Source: Pseudomonas viridiflava (GTDB taxonomy: Bacteria > Pseudomonadota > Gammaproteobacteria > Pseudomonadales > Pseudomonadaceae). From it: a stretch of 64,000 nucleotides of DNA. Numbering within the stretch: position 1 is the stretch's first letter; every line of letters starts with the position of its first letter. The stretch is from positions 124,001-188,000 of the forward strand of contig NZ_UWFA01000137.1 of assembly GCF_900601905.1 (NCBI RefSeq), given 5' to 3'. The notes under the pieces are model-generated. The model made no database searches, was not told the DNA's origin, and saw only the letters and a program-made list of their open reading frames with translations. Both the position numbers and the translations under genes were made by a program. Shown here piece by piece: positions 1 to 8,369 of the stretch.

Positions 1-176
1 ATCAGCCACAGCCAGCTGACCAGCATCACCACGGCAATCCAGGTCGCCAGCCCTTCCTGACGATCCACCAGAATGAAGCTGGCGATCCCCGATATGAAAC
101 CACCCGCCGCAATCAGGCCTGGATAGCGTTTCATCAGGCCGATTACGCGGTTGAGCAGGGATTTCCATTCAGGCAT
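1..176 (-). CDS. DUF5924-like membrane protein, N-terminal fragment
   Basis: Partial gene running off the left edge; only the first 58 codons are present. The start is the ATG at 174-176 on the minus strand. The protein begins MPEWKSLLNRVIGLMKRYPG, followed by a hydrophobic segment (about residues 21-37), a short polar stretch (VDRQEG) and a second hydrophobic segment (about 43-58), so it is an integral membrane protein. The start resembles Pseudomonas proteins carrying DUF5924; this is recollection of the family and not proof. Function is unknown. A REPIN separates it from the M16 peptidase gene. Confidence 0.6.
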   Translation of the reverse strand, partial: MPEWKSLLNRVIGLMKRYPGLIAAGGFISGIASFILVDRQEGLATWIAVVMLVSWLWL

Positions 177-230
177 TTGGATAATTCACTTGAAGGTCAG
201 GAAAAAAAACGCCAGCAGGATAACAGCGCT

Positions 231-319
231 GTGGGAGCGGTGCTTGCCCGCGATAAGGGCACCGCCATTCTAAAAGTGAACCGCGTCCAGCCTTATCGCG
301 GGCAAGCCTCGCTCCAACA
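231..319. repeat. REPIN (GGAGCGGTGCTTGCCCGCG type)
   Basis: Two inverted REP arms (231-258 and 291-318) with a spacer of about 32 bp. The left arm reads GTGGGAGCGGTGCTTGCCCG and the right arm is its near-complement ending GCCTCGCTCCAAC. It lies between the DUF5924 fragment and the M16 peptidase gene. Its right half and part of its spacer match the REPIN at 45590-45677. Confidence 0.9.
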
Positions 320-337
320 GGGAATGCGCTCTCAGGT

Positions 338-1720
338 CTACCGCCTGCGGCGATACACGCTTATCCGCCACGCGATCAGCAGCACCACCAGGGCAGTCGC
401 CGCCACTACCAGCCAGTACAGCTGGTTGTAACTCAGCAGCGGTTGCTCGACTCGCCAATACCCTTTCTGCGCCAACAGTTCGCGCATGACGCGATTGGCG
501 CTGTCCAGGCTGACGGCCTTGAGGCGTTTGCCCGGATCAGCGAAGCGGCCTTTTTCATAGTCGTTGAGTGCGCCCCAATAATAGTCCGCCAGCGCGCTGT
601 TGCCCTGAACCGTCCATGCCTGTTTGGCGATGGCCGCCTGCTTGATGCGGGCGAAAGTCGCCGGATCCAGGCCATCAGCCTGCAAATGATTGAGCACTTC
701 ATCGATGGCATCCTTGGCCTGCTCGACGTCGTCGCCTTCCACATCGGCATTGAGGCTCATGAAACCGCTGCCGCCGAATACTTCGCGATCAACCCACGGC
801 CCGTAGGATAAGCCACGCTTGAGGCGCAAATCGCTGTACAGCGCCCATTCGAGATAATCATCGAGCAGCTGCAGCGCTTCGTCCGGCTGGTCATCCAGCA
901 GTGGCTCGGGGTAAATCAGATGCAACCGCGCCCCATCGCCCAGCCCGCCACGGATCAGGCTGCGCTCAGTGTCGGCGTTGTCACTGGCGTCGGGCAAGGG
1001 TCGGTGCTCGGTGGGATCGACTGCATCCAGCTCGCCGTAGGTGCGCTCCAGGTATCCGGGCAGCAGCCGATCCAGGTCGCCAACCACGATCAACGTCATG
1101 TTGTTGGGCGCGTACCAGGCCTTGAACACTTCCTCGATACGTTCCAGTTCGATGTGCCCCACTTGCGGACGTTCGGCGCACTTGAGGCCCAGCTCGACCG
1201 CCAACTGGCTGCTCGCGCTGTGGCCCAGGTCCTTGCGGTCCAGCCAGCGTTGCAGGTGCGAATAGTGTCCACCGTCTTCACGCTCGACGATGCGTTTGAC
1301 GGTATCGAGCGATGACTGCTCGAAATGGGTTTTAGTCAGCACCTCCAGCAGCAGATCCAGCACCTTGCGCTGATTCTGTGCCGGGGCCTCGATGACGAAA
1401 GTGGTGTCGGTGTTGCTGGTGAACGCATTCCAGTCGCCGCCCAGCGCCTGCATGCGCTCTTCCAGGCCGCCCTCGCCGGACTCATCCACGCCGCTGAACA
1501 GCAAGTGTTCCAGCAAATGCGGCAATTCCTTGTCTTCACAGGCGAAATCATCGAAGCCAATACCGACCACCAGACGGATCGACACATGGCCTTTTTCGTA
1601 GCCGGGTTTGAGCAACAGCTGCAAACCGTTGGGCAGCAGATACCCCTCAACCTGAAAACGGTCGAGAGCAGATGAAGGCAGTGATAACAGAAACAGACAA
1701 GCGAACAGCAGGCAACGCAT
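338..1720 (-). CDS. M16 (insulinase/pitrilysin-like) family zinc peptidase, membrane-anchored
   Basis: 460 residues. An N-terminal signal peptide (residues 1-18) is followed by an M16 domain with the inverted zinc motif HLLEH at 68-72 and a candidate third ligand Glu near 146-148 (VEREDGG). A second, inactive M16-like half follows (about 180-420). A C-terminal hydrophobic helix (about 432-452) ends in RRRR, so the protein is probably periplasmic and anchored at its C terminus. Known family members cleave peptides or small proteins; the substrate here is unknown. The gene is monocistronic, with 72 bp to the upstream Na/Pi gene. Confidence 0.85.
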   Translation of the reverse strand: MRCLLFACLFLLSLPSSALDRFQVEGYLLPNGLQLLLKPGYEKGHVSIRLVVGIGFDDFACEDKELPHLLEHLLFSGVDESGEGGLEERMQALGGDWNAFTSNTDTTFVIEAPAQNQRKVLDLLLEVLTKTHFEQSSLDTVKRIVEREDGGHYSHLQRWLDRKDLGHSASSQLAVELGLKCAERPQVGHIELERIEEVFKAWYAPNNMTLIVVGDLDRLLPGYLERTYGELDAVDPTEHRPLPDASDNADTERSLIRGGLGDGARLHLIYPEPLLDDQPDEALQLLDDYLEWALYSDLRLKRGLSYGPWVDREVFGGSGFMSLNADVEGDDVEQAKDAIDEVLNHLQADGLDPATFARIKQAAIAKQAWTVQGNSALADYYWGALNDYEKGRFADPGKRLKAVSLDSANRVMRELLAQKGYWRVEQPLLSYNQLYWLVVAATALVVLLIAWRISVYRRRR

Positions 1721-1792
1721 AAAACATGCTTCCTTGCGGGCCAGTATGTTTAACAGACTTCGATGTGCCCTGTACGTTCACACCGAGTCTTT

Positions 1793-3445
1793 TTATGCGG
1801 GCTGATCGGGCTGGCTTTCGCTGGACAGCGCGCCGGTGTCGGCGGTTTCGAGCACCACATAGGCGCTGCTGCAGAACAGCGAGTTCAGGCGCTTCATGTC
1901 GGAGATGAGCTCCAGGTGCAGCGAGCTGGTTTCGATGCTTTGCACCACTTTGCGTTGCAGGCGACTGACGTGAGCATGGGCCAGGCGTCTTTCCTGTGCG
2001 CGGAAGCGGCGTTTTTCGCGCAGCAGCTGACGGGCACTTTCAGGGTCGCCACTGAGGAAAACCGACAGCCCCAGACGCAGGTTCGATAGCAACTGCGAGT
2101 GCAAACCGGCGAGTTCTTCCAGGCCCACTTCGGAAAACGAGCGACGCTGAGAAGTTTTCTGCTGCTGGACCTTGCGCAGCATGCGCTCGATGAGCCCGGC
2201 GGCCAGTTCCAGATTGATGGTCAGCTCGATAATTTCCGCCCAGCGCCGGTTATCCTGCTCGCCGAGGTCTTCGCGGGGCATCTGCGCCAAGTACAACTTG
2301 ATGGCGTTGTACAACGCTTCGACGTCATCGTTGAGCTGACGTATTTCCTGGGTCACCGCGGTTTGCGTGCCGCGCAGCACTTCAAGCATCGAGCCGAGCA
2401 TGCCTTCGATCAGGTCGCCCATGCGCAGGGTTTCGCGCACCGCGTTGGCCAGCGCCAGGCTGGGCGTGGACAACGCAGTCAGGTCCAGATGTCGCGGCTT
2501 GGCCAGGCCGTTGACTTCGGGCCGCTCCGGCAGCAGAAACGCACACAGGCGGGCCATCCAGCCCACCGTAGGCAGCATGATCAGGCAGCGCGACGTGTTG
2601 TAGACCAGATGAAAGCCGATAACCATGTCTTGCGGGCTGAACCCCAAGCTGTCGATCCAGTGCACCAGCGGGTCGAGCACCGGAATGATCAGTAACAGAC
2701 CGAACAGTTTGTACAAGAGACTGCCCAGCGCCACCTGGCGTCCGGCGACGTTTTGCATGCTGGTGCTGAGAAAAGCCAGCAGGCCGCTGCCGATATTGGC
2801 GCCGATCACCAGACCGATCGCCACTGGCAGGCTGATGATTTCCGCCCCGGCCAGGGTCGCGGTAAGCAACACGGCAGCCAGGCTGGAATAGGAAATCAGC
2901 GCGAACAGAGCCCCCACCAGGGCATCGAGCAGCAAGTCGCCGGTCAGCGAGGCGAACAGCACCTTGACGCCTGCGTTCTGGGTGATCGGCGCCGCAGCGG
3001 TCACGATCAACTGCAAAGCCAGCACGATCAGGCCCAGGCCGATGGCGACGCGGCCCAGTTGGCCGATCCGGGTCTGCTTGCGCGACAGGAAGAAAATCAC
3101 CCCGAGGAAAATCAACAGCGGGGACAGCCACGACAGGTCGAAGGTCAGGATCCGCGACATCAACGCGGTGCCGACGTCGGCACCGAGCATGATCGCCAGC
3201 GCCGGAGTCAACGCCATCAGGCCTTGCCCCACGAATGAAGTCACCAGCATCGCCGTGGCGTTGCTGCTCTGCACCACCGCCGTTACCAGAATCCCGGCGA
3301 TGAACGCCAGCGGTCGCTTGGACATGTTCTGGCTGATGACCTGACGCAACTGCGCGCCATACACCCGCAGAATGCCGGTACGAACAATGTGAGTGCCCCA
3401 GATCAGCAAGGCGACAGCCGATAGCAAATCGAGCAGGGTCAGCAT
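1793..3445 (-). CDS. Na/Pi cotransporter family protein with PhoU-like C-terminal domain
   Basis: 550 residues. The N-terminal half is a polytopic membrane region with two inverted PF02690 repeats. The first carries the signature QSSNAT at about 59-64; the second has a related YSSLAA near 190. The C-terminal 200 residues (about 345-530) are helical and charged, resembling PhoU. The family (NptA/YjbB-like) exports or imports phosphate with sodium. The assignment is firm at family level; direction of transport is not evident. A triple direct repeat resembling a Pho box lies about 130-160 bp upstream of the start (3575-3603), but on the opposite strand orientation. Confidence 0.88.
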   Translation of the reverse strand: MLTLLDLLSAVALLIWGTHIVRTGILRVYGAQLRQVISQNMSKRPLAFIAGILVTAVVQSSNATAMLVTSFVGQGLMALTPALAIMLGADVGTALMSRILTFDLSWLSPLLIFLGVIFFLSRKQTRIGQLGRVAIGLGLIVLALQLIVTAAAPITQNAGVKVLFASLTGDLLLDALVGALFALISYSSLAAVLLTATLAGAEIISLPVAIGLVIGANIGSGLLAFLSTSMQNVAGRQVALGSLLYKLFGLLLIIPVLDPLVHWIDSLGFSPQDMVIGFHLVYNTSRCLIMLPTVGWMARLCAFLLPERPEVNGLAKPRHLDLTALSTPSLALANAVRETLRMGDLIEGMLGSMLEVLRGTQTAVTQEIRQLNDDVEALYNAIKLYLAQMPREDLGEQDNRRWAEIIELTINLELAAGLIERMLRKVQQQKTSQRRSFSEVGLEELAGLHSQLLSNLRLGLSVFLSGDPESARQLLREKRRFRAQERRLAHAHVSRLQRKVVQSIETSSLHLELISDMKRLNSLFCSSAYVVLETADTGALSSESQPDQPA

Positions 3446-3574
3446 ACGAAAAGCCCCCTGAGGTTTGCCCGTTCGGGCAGAGAATAAAGTGGCAGCACAT
3501 GACGCGATGACGAGAGTAAGTAACCTTTAGTCGGCCTTTGCCTTAAATGCCAGCGTTTGCGGCGCCGGGGCCCA

Positions 3575-3603
3575 TTGAAACAAATCTGTAACAAATCAGC
3601 CAG
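3575..3603 (+). promoter_or_regulatory. Pho-box-like tandem repeat (candidate)
   Basis: Three 7-mers separated by two identical AAAT spacers give an 11-bp period: TTGAAAC-AAAT-CTGTAAC-AAAT-CAGCCAG. The middle unit matches the PhoB consensus CTGTCAT at 5 of 7 positions; the flanking units match at 3 and 4. The element reads on the plus strand, while the adjacent Na/Pi transporter gene is on the minus strand, which weakens the case. PhoB control is an inference. Confidence 0.3.
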
Positions 3604-3619
3604 ATGGATTTCCGCTACC

Positions 3620-3708
3620 TGTTGGAGCGAGGCTTGCCCGCGAATAAGGCGATACGGTTTGCCAGACAAACCGTGTGATCATTCTTCGCGGGCAAGCCTC
3701 GCTCCAAC
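3620..3708. repeat. REPIN (GGAGCGAGGCTTGCCCGCG type)
   Basis: Inverted arms TGTTGGAGCGAGGCTTGCCC (from 3620) and GGGCAAGCCTCGCTCCAAC (to 3708). The spacer itself contains a short inverted repeat (ACGGTTTG/CAAACCGT). Confidence 0.9.
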
Positions 3709-3729
3709 GGGTGGCGGCGTGTATCAAGC

Positions 3730-3760
3730 AAAAAAAACGGGGCCTGCAATGGCCCCGTTA
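3730..3760 (-). terminator. Rho-independent terminator of terC
   Basis: On the minus strand, AACGGGGCC / GGCCCCGTT form a strong stem followed by a run of T, located just downstream of the terC stop codon. Confidence 0.85.
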
Positions 3761-3778
3761 TTCATTCAGGCAACCGGT

Positions 3779-4546
3779 TTACTGACCCGGAACATCCTTG
3801 CGCAGCTTGACGGGCTCGCTCTGGGCTTTCTTTTTAGCCATCGCGATACGCATCTTGATGTTGATGGCTTCCACGGCCAGCGAGAACGCCATGGCGAAGT
3901 ACACGTAGCCTTTTGGCACATGCACGTCGAACGCATCGGCAATCAGCACGGTACCGACCACGATCAGGAACGACAGCGCGAGCATCTTCAGCGAAGGGTG
4001 CTTCTCGATGAAGTCGCTGATCGTGCCAGCGCACAGCATCATGACCAGGACCGCGACGACAATGGCCGCAACCATGACCGGCACGTGGGAAACCATGCCT
4101 ACTGCGGTGATGACCGAGTCCAGCGAGAACACGATGTCGATGATCGCAATCTGGATGATGGTGTAGATGAACTTGCCGCCTGCGCCTTTTGGCCCGTCAA
4201 CGGATTCTTCTTCGCCTTCCAGGCCGTGGTAGATCTCTTGCGAGCTTTTCCACAGAAGGAACAGACCACCGAAGAACAGGATCATGTCCCGTCCGGAGAT
4301 GCCCTGCCCCATGACCACGAACAGATCAGCGGTCAGGCGCATGATCCAGGTGATCGACAACAGCAACAGGATGCGCGTGACCATGGCCAGCGCCAGGCCG
4401 AAGATCCGGGTGCGCGCCTGCAAGTGCTTGGGCATGCGGCTGACCAGAATCGAGATCATGATGATGTTGTCGATGCCCAGAACGATTTCCAGGGCAGTCA
4501 GGGTGAAGAAAGCAATCCAGATTTCAGGATTGGTGAACCATTCCAT
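3779..4546 (-). CDS. TerC family integral membrane protein
   Basis: 255 residues with about seven hydrophobic segments. It has the TerC hallmarks: acidic residues within membrane helices near the N terminus (LEIVLGIDNIIMI) and in the middle (VFSLDSVITAVG), plus a charged loop rich in E/K (about residues 110-125). TerC/YkoY-type proteins are linked to metal-ion (often manganese) export during membrane protein metallation, and to tellurite resistance. No tellurite genes are nearby, so a manganese-type housekeeping role is the better guess. It sits 85 bp downstream of the CitMHS gene, on the same strand, with its own terminator. Confidence 0.88.
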   Translation of the reverse strand: MEWFTNPEIWIAFFTLTALEIVLGIDNIIMISILVSRMPKHLQARTRIFGLALAMVTRILLLLSITWIMRLTADLFVVMGQGISGRDMILFFGGLFLLWKSSQEIYHGLEGEEESVDGPKGAGGKFIYTIIQIAIIDIVFSLDSVITAVGMVSHVPVMVAAIVVAVLVMMLCAGTISDFIEKHPSLKMLALSFLIVVGTVLIADAFDVHVPKGYVYFAMAFSLAVEAINIKMRIAMAKKKAQSEPVKLRKDVPGQ

Positions 4547-4583
4547 TGCGTGATCCTTTGAGCGTTTAACTTTAACGGCACAA

Positions 4584-4607
4584 GCCCGGCATTAACGCCG
4601 GGCTCGA
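4584..4607 (-). terminator. Possible terminator or attenuator between CitMHS gene and terC
   Basis: GCCCGGC/GCCGGGC hairpin (AGCCCGGCATTAACGCCGGGCT on the plus strand, read in two halves). It lacks a clear T-run on the minus strand, so termination may be partial, letting some transcripts continue into terC. Confidence 0.4.
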
Positions 4608-4631
4608 ACCGCGCAACAATTGAGCCTTGGT

Positions 4632-5939
4632 TTACAGACTGCTGTAGAACGGGAAAATGCCCATCAGCAAAGCGGCAACCATTATGCACAGGCAAATCAG
4701 TACTGCCCACTTCAAGGTGAAGCGCTGGTGGTCACCGAACTCGATACCGGCCAGTGCCACCAGCAGGTAAGTCGATGGAACCAGCGGGCTGAGCAAGTGA
4801 ACCGGCTGGCCGACGATCGAAGCGCGAGCCATTTCAACCGGGCTGATACCGTAGTGGGACGCCGCCTCAGCCAGTACCGGCAACACGCCATAGTAGAACG
4901 CGTCGTTGGACATGAAGAACGTGAACGGCATGCTGACCAGCGCGGTAATCACCGCCAGGTAAGGGCCCATGGCTTCCGGGATGACCGCCAGCAGGCTTTT
5001 GGACATCGCATCAACCATGCCGGTGCCGGTCAGGATACCGGTGAAAATACCGGCCGCGAAGATCAAACCGACGACTGCCAGCACGCTGCCGGAGTGAGCG
5101 GCGATGCGGTCTTTCTGATCCTGCAGGTTCGGGTAGTTGATGATCATTGCGATACTGAACGCGATCATGAACAGCACGGGCAGGGGCAACAGGCCCATGA
5201 TCAGCGCGATCATCAGCACCAGCGTCAGGCCACCGTTGAACCAGATCAGTTTTGGACGGCGAGCGTCCGGGAACTGGGAAACACTGATTTCACTGTGGTC
5301 CGCGTCATCGCCATGCAAATGCAGTTCGCCCAGACGAGCGCGCTCACGTTTGCCATAGAAGTAGGCAATCAGCAGAAGCGCGATCACACCAGCGCACATG
5401 GCCGGAATCATCGGCACGAAAATATCGGACGCATCGACATGCAGGGCGCTGGCGGCACGAGCCGTAGGCCCGCCCCACGGGGTCATGTTCATGATGCCGC
5501 CGGCCAGAATGATCAGGCCTGCCATGATGCGTGGGCTCATGCCGATGCGGCTGTACAGCGGCAGCATGGCGGCAACGCAGATCATGTAAGTGGTTGCACC
5601 GTCACCGTCCAGCGAGACGACCAGCGCCAGCACCGCAGTGCCCACCGAAACCTTCATCGGGTCGCCTTTGACCCATTGCAGAATCTTGCGCACCGCCGGG
5701 TCGAACAAGCCCGAGTCGATCATCAGGGCGAAGTACAGAATGGCGAACATCAGCATCACGCCAGTCGGCGCAAGCTTGGTGATACCCGCCAGCATCATCG
5801 GGCCGATGGTAGGGCCGAAACCGCCGAACAGGGCAAAAATGATGGGTACCAGGATCAAGGCGATCAGCGCGGACATGCGCTTGCTCATGATCAAGTACAT
5901 GAAAGCAACAACCATGGCAAAGCCGAGGAAGGTCAACAT
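4632..5939 (-). CDS. CitMHS family citrate-metal:proton symporter
   Basis: 435 residues, almost entirely hydrophobic, with about 11-12 predicted membrane segments. Landmarks of the CitMHS family are seen: the N-terminal MLTFLGFAMVVAFMYLI segment, the DGDGATTYM motif in the middle, and MNMTPWGGPTARAASAL, the substrate-site-like loop. Family members import citrate complexed to Mg2+ or Ca2+ and related metals together with protons. A citH/tctDE-type regulator is not adjacent. The start ATG follows a purine-rich stretch. Metal preference cannot be read from sequence. Confidence 0.88.
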   Translation of the reverse strand: MLTFLGFAMVVAFMYLIMSKRMSALIALILVPIIFALFGGFGPTIGPMMLAGITKLAPTGVMLMFAILYFALMIDSGLFDPAVRKILQWVKGDPMKVSVGTAVLALVVSLDGDGATTYMICVAAMLPLYSRIGMSPRIMAGLIILAGGIMNMTPWGGPTARAASALHVDASDIFVPMIPAMCAGVIALLLIAYFYGKRERARLGELHLHGDDADHSEISVSQFPDARRPKLIWFNGGLTLVLMIALIMGLLPLPVLFMIAFSIAMIINYPNLQDQKDRIAAHSGSVLAVVGLIFAAGIFTGILTGTGMVDAMSKSLLAVIPEAMGPYLAVITALVSMPFTFFMSNDAFYYGVLPVLAEAASHYGISPVEMARASIVGQPVHLLSPLVPSTYLLVALAGIEFGDHQRFTLKWAVLICLCIMVAALLMGIFPFYSSL

Positions 5940-6268
5940 AGAAATACTCCAGGCGGTACGCGATTGGGGAAAGGCGAAGGGCGAATCAGCTCAACAAGAG
6001 CGGCGCGTGGAGTTGGGGCAAAAGCGGGGAATGGAGCAGGGCACTAGAGCACATCAGGGTCACCATTTGTTGTTGTTAACTGGGCCTTTGGGCGTCGCAA
6101 AACGCGCCTGTGGCTGACCGGTCTTTTGCCGGCGGTGAACGGATCCTAATCGCCCAAGCTTTCATCCACCTTTCGCTGCTGAAACCTTTGAGCTTTAGTT
6201 GCCCAAGACAAATCCGCGTTCGAGGGGTCTGACGATCTATCAACCATCAGCGAGACAGGGGAAGGAAT
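5940..6268. other. Intergenic region between CitMHS gene and GFA gene (divergent)
   Basis: 329 bp separating two divergently transcribed genes, so it should hold both promoters. I see no REP element, no convincing terminator and no small gene with a good ribosome binding site. No promoter can be placed with confidence. Confidence 0.5.
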
Positions 6269-6670
6269 ATGGACCAGGTCAGCCACGGCGGCTGCCATTG
6301 CGGCAGCTTGCGTTACCAGTTCGATGCGCCCTTGCAGGACATCGCTCATTGCCACTGCTCGATCTGCCGCAGAACCTCGGGCGGCATTGTCATGACCTGG
6401 ATCTCGGTGCCCATCACTTCATTTCAATGGACCGAAGGCAGCCCGACGACCTATGACTCGGGCCCGACGTGCGTGCGCTACTTCTGCAATAACTGCGGCG
6501 CGCAGCTGGCGCTGTTGTCGCGCAACAGCCCCGAGTTGATCGACGTGACCATCGCCACCCTGGACCACCCGGAGCTGGCACCCGCAAGCCGCCATATCTG
6601 GACCGACAACCGTCTGCCCTGGCTGCATCTGGATGAGCACTTGCCGGGGGAGGCAGAGGAAACGGTTTAA
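6269..6670 (+). CDS. GFA family (Mss4-like fold) zinc-binding protein
   Basis: 133 residues, the usual size of a single GFA domain. The zinc-binding cysteines are present: C9 and C11 (GGCHCGS), C28, C30 and C33 (HCHCSICRR), and C73 and C76 (FCNNCGAQL). The family is named for glutathione-dependent formaldehyde-activating enzyme, but most members have no proven activity, so formaldehyde detoxification is not assumed. A good ribosome binding site (GGGGAAGGAAT) precedes the ATG. The gene stands alone and is followed by a REPIN. Confidence 0.88.
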   Translation: MDQVSHGGCHCGSLRYQFDAPLQDIAHCHCSICRRTSGGIVMTWISVPITSFQWTEGSPTTYDSGPTCVRYFCNNCGAQLALLSRNSPELIDVTIATLDHPELAPASRHIWTDNRLPWLHLDEHLPGEAEETV

Positions 6671-6705
6671 AGAGAACGCGGTGCATCAGGCACACCGCAT
6701 ACCCC

Positions 6706-6797
6706 TGTGGGAGCGAATTCATTCGCGAAGGCTGCGTCACGACCGATGAAAATGCATCGACCGTACCGGCCTATTCGCGAATGAATTCGCTCCCACA
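6706..6797. repeat. REPIN (GTGGGAGCGAATTCATTCGCGAA type)
   Basis: Inverted arms TGTGGGAGCGAATTCATTCG (from 6706) and CGAATGAATTCGCTCCCACA (to 6797). This REP sequence class is seen only once in the window. Confidence 0.92.
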
Positions 6798-6847
6798 GGT
6801 CCGAGGTCTGCCAAGACCTTTATGCGCTTCCAGAAGCCTTGCAGGAA

Positions 6848-6872
6848 AACAAAAAGTCCCCCAGAGGGACTT
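6848..6872 (-). terminator. Rho-independent terminator of the HDOD gene
   Basis: On the minus strand AAGTCCCTCTGGGGGACTT followed by TTTG lies just beyond the stop codon of the HDOD gene. Confidence 0.8.
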
Positions 6873-6877
6873 CAACG

Positions 6878-8275
6878 TCAGGTGGAAAACTGCGAAGCCA
6901 GTTCGCGCAGCAGCACTTCGGCTTCAAGCACTTTGCGCACTGAATCTTCAGCCTTGTCACGGGACAGGTTCAGGCGGGTGTAGATCTCGTCAGGAATCAC
7001 TTCCTGTGGGCCGGAGCCAATACCGTTCTGGCGTAACAGGCGAACCGCGAGGTAAACCAGGTTGGCATATTCGCAATGCTCACCGTCGTAGGTCGGGTCA
7101 TGTTGAAAGCGCAGGGCCGTGCACAGTTCGTCCGGCATGTCCCAGTAGCGCATCAGCCAGGAGCCCATCTGCTCGCGGCTGATACCCAGCAGGTGCTGCT
7201 CGACATAGCTGTGATGCAGGTGCGGATTGACCTCCAGTTGGCGGCAGATCAGCGAAAAATGCGGCGGGAAGACATGCGCCAACAGCAGATAGCCAAAGTT
7301 GTGCAGCAGCCCGGCCAGATAAGTCAGGCCTGCTTCCGGGCGCTGCGCACGTGGAATCGCGCGGGTCAGCCCTTCGATGACGGCGGCCGTGTAGATCGAC
7401 TGCTGCCAGTAAGGCGTGGTCTGCTGCGGATGATCCTTGGGCAGACTCAAGGTCTTGCCCAGCGCCAGGCCCAGCGCCAGGTTGATCACCAGGTCAAAAC
7501 CCAGCACCCGAACAATGGCGTCTTCTACCGAACGGATCTTGCCGGTCGACGCGTAGTAAGGCGAAGCCGCCCAGCTCACCACTTGGGCGGCGAGCGCCGG
7601 ATCGGTCTCGACGACACCGGTGATGTCATCGATGGTCGCATCGGGATCGACCCGCAACTTGATGATTTTCTGCGCTGTCTCGGCCAGTGGCGGGATTTCC
7701 AGCGTGGCTTCCAGGCGTTGCTGAATGCGACGCGCCGTGAACGCGTGCATTGCCTGGGTGATTTCCTCGCGGTCGTCATCAGGGCGATCAAGATTGGGCT
7801 GGATGGTGCTCAGCAATTCGCCGAAACGCGCAGCGCTCGCCTTGCTGAGCATGGTCTTGAAATCATCACTGCTGACTTCCAGCAAGACACCGGGTTCGCC
7901 CGAGCCAATCAGTACCGACGACTCCTGCAGCAGGCGCTCGTCATACAGACAAGGCGAACTGGTCAGCGCAGGCACGCCTGGCAACACTTGCAGGCTGTGC
8001 TTGCTGAGCATCTTGAGCAGGCGGGCATGCGGCACGGCCACCAGCTTGCGGCCGGTCAGTTCAGTGATGCGGCTGAGGTCCAGCAACTGGCTTTGAGGGA
8101 ACAGGATCAGAAGTGCGCCCACGGCGTCCTCGACCAACACCGCCTGGACCTTGCGTTCGTCAGGCAGCAGCGGGTCCTCAGGGACCTCGCGGTAGTTGAT
8201 CGCTAGTTTACCGAGCAATTGCCGAATGACGGACGGCGTATGAGGAGCTTCATCGACGTGAGCAACTTCTGTCAT
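6878..8275 (-). CDS. YbaK-like plus HDOD domain protein
   Basis: 465 residues with two domains. Residues about 15-155 resemble the YbaK/ProX aminoacyl-tRNA deacylase fold (start VIRQLLGKLAINYREVPEDP, later LTGRKLVAVP). Residues about 190-390 form an HDOD domain, a non-catalytic relative of HD phosphohydrolases, recognisable from EIPPLAETAQKIIKL and DPALAAQVVSWAASPYY. HDOD proteins act in signalling scaffolds; whether the YbaK part is active is unknown. It lies downstream of recG on the same strand, separated by an 87-bp gap with a hairpin, and has its own terminator. Confidence 0.82.
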   Translation of the reverse strand: MTEVAHVDEAPHTPSVIRQLLGKLAINYREVPEDPLLPDERKVQAVLVEDAVGALLILFPQSQLLDLSRITELTGRKLVAVPHARLLKMLSKHSLQVLPGVPALTSSPCLYDERLLQESSVLIGSGEPGVLLEVSSDDFKTMLSKASAARFGELLSTIQPNLDRPDDDREEITQAMHAFTARRIQQRLEATLEIPPLAETAQKIIKLRVDPDATIDDITGVVETDPALAAQVVSWAASPYYASTGKIRSVEDAIVRVLGFDLVINLALGLALGKTLSLPKDHPQQTTPYWQQSIYTAAVIEGLTRAIPRAQRPEAGLTYLAGLLHNFGYLLLAHVFPPHFSLICRQLEVNPHLHHSYVEQHLLGISREQMGSWLMRYWDMPDELCTALRFQHDPTYDGEHCEYANLVYLAVRLLRQNGIGSGPQEVIPDEIYTRLNLSRDKAEDSVRKVLEAEVLLRELASQFST

Positions 8276-8329
8276 GGTCAGTATCCGTTTTCTTACAGTC
8301 GCTGAAGTATAACCAGCTTGGCTGTTAAC

Positions 8330-8369
8330 GGTGTGATGCGATCGTCATTGCGATGACCTGCGTCACACC
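8330..8369 (-). terminator. Hairpin overlapping the recG stop codon
   Basis: Outer arms GGTGTGA/TCACACC enclose an inner GTCAT/ATGAC pair. The structure covers the recG TGA (8363-8365). No T-run follows on the minus strand, so it may be a weak terminator or an mRNA-stabilising hairpin. Confidence 0.4.

Larger units (their letters stand above)
3446..3778. other. Intergenic region between Na/Pi transporter and terC
   Basis: 333 bp without a gene. Moving away from the Na/Pi start it holds a Pho-box-like triple repeat (3575-3603), a REPIN (3620-3708) and the terC terminator (3730-3760). No small coding region with a convincing ribosome binding site was seen. Confidence 0.7.

Noticed and set aside
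4620-6047. 475-codon open frame on the plus strand opposite the CitMHS gene
   Set aside because: It is antisense to a clear transporter gene, the product is Gln/His/Arg-rich with no domain, and it has no ribosome binding site; a GC-rich shadow frame.
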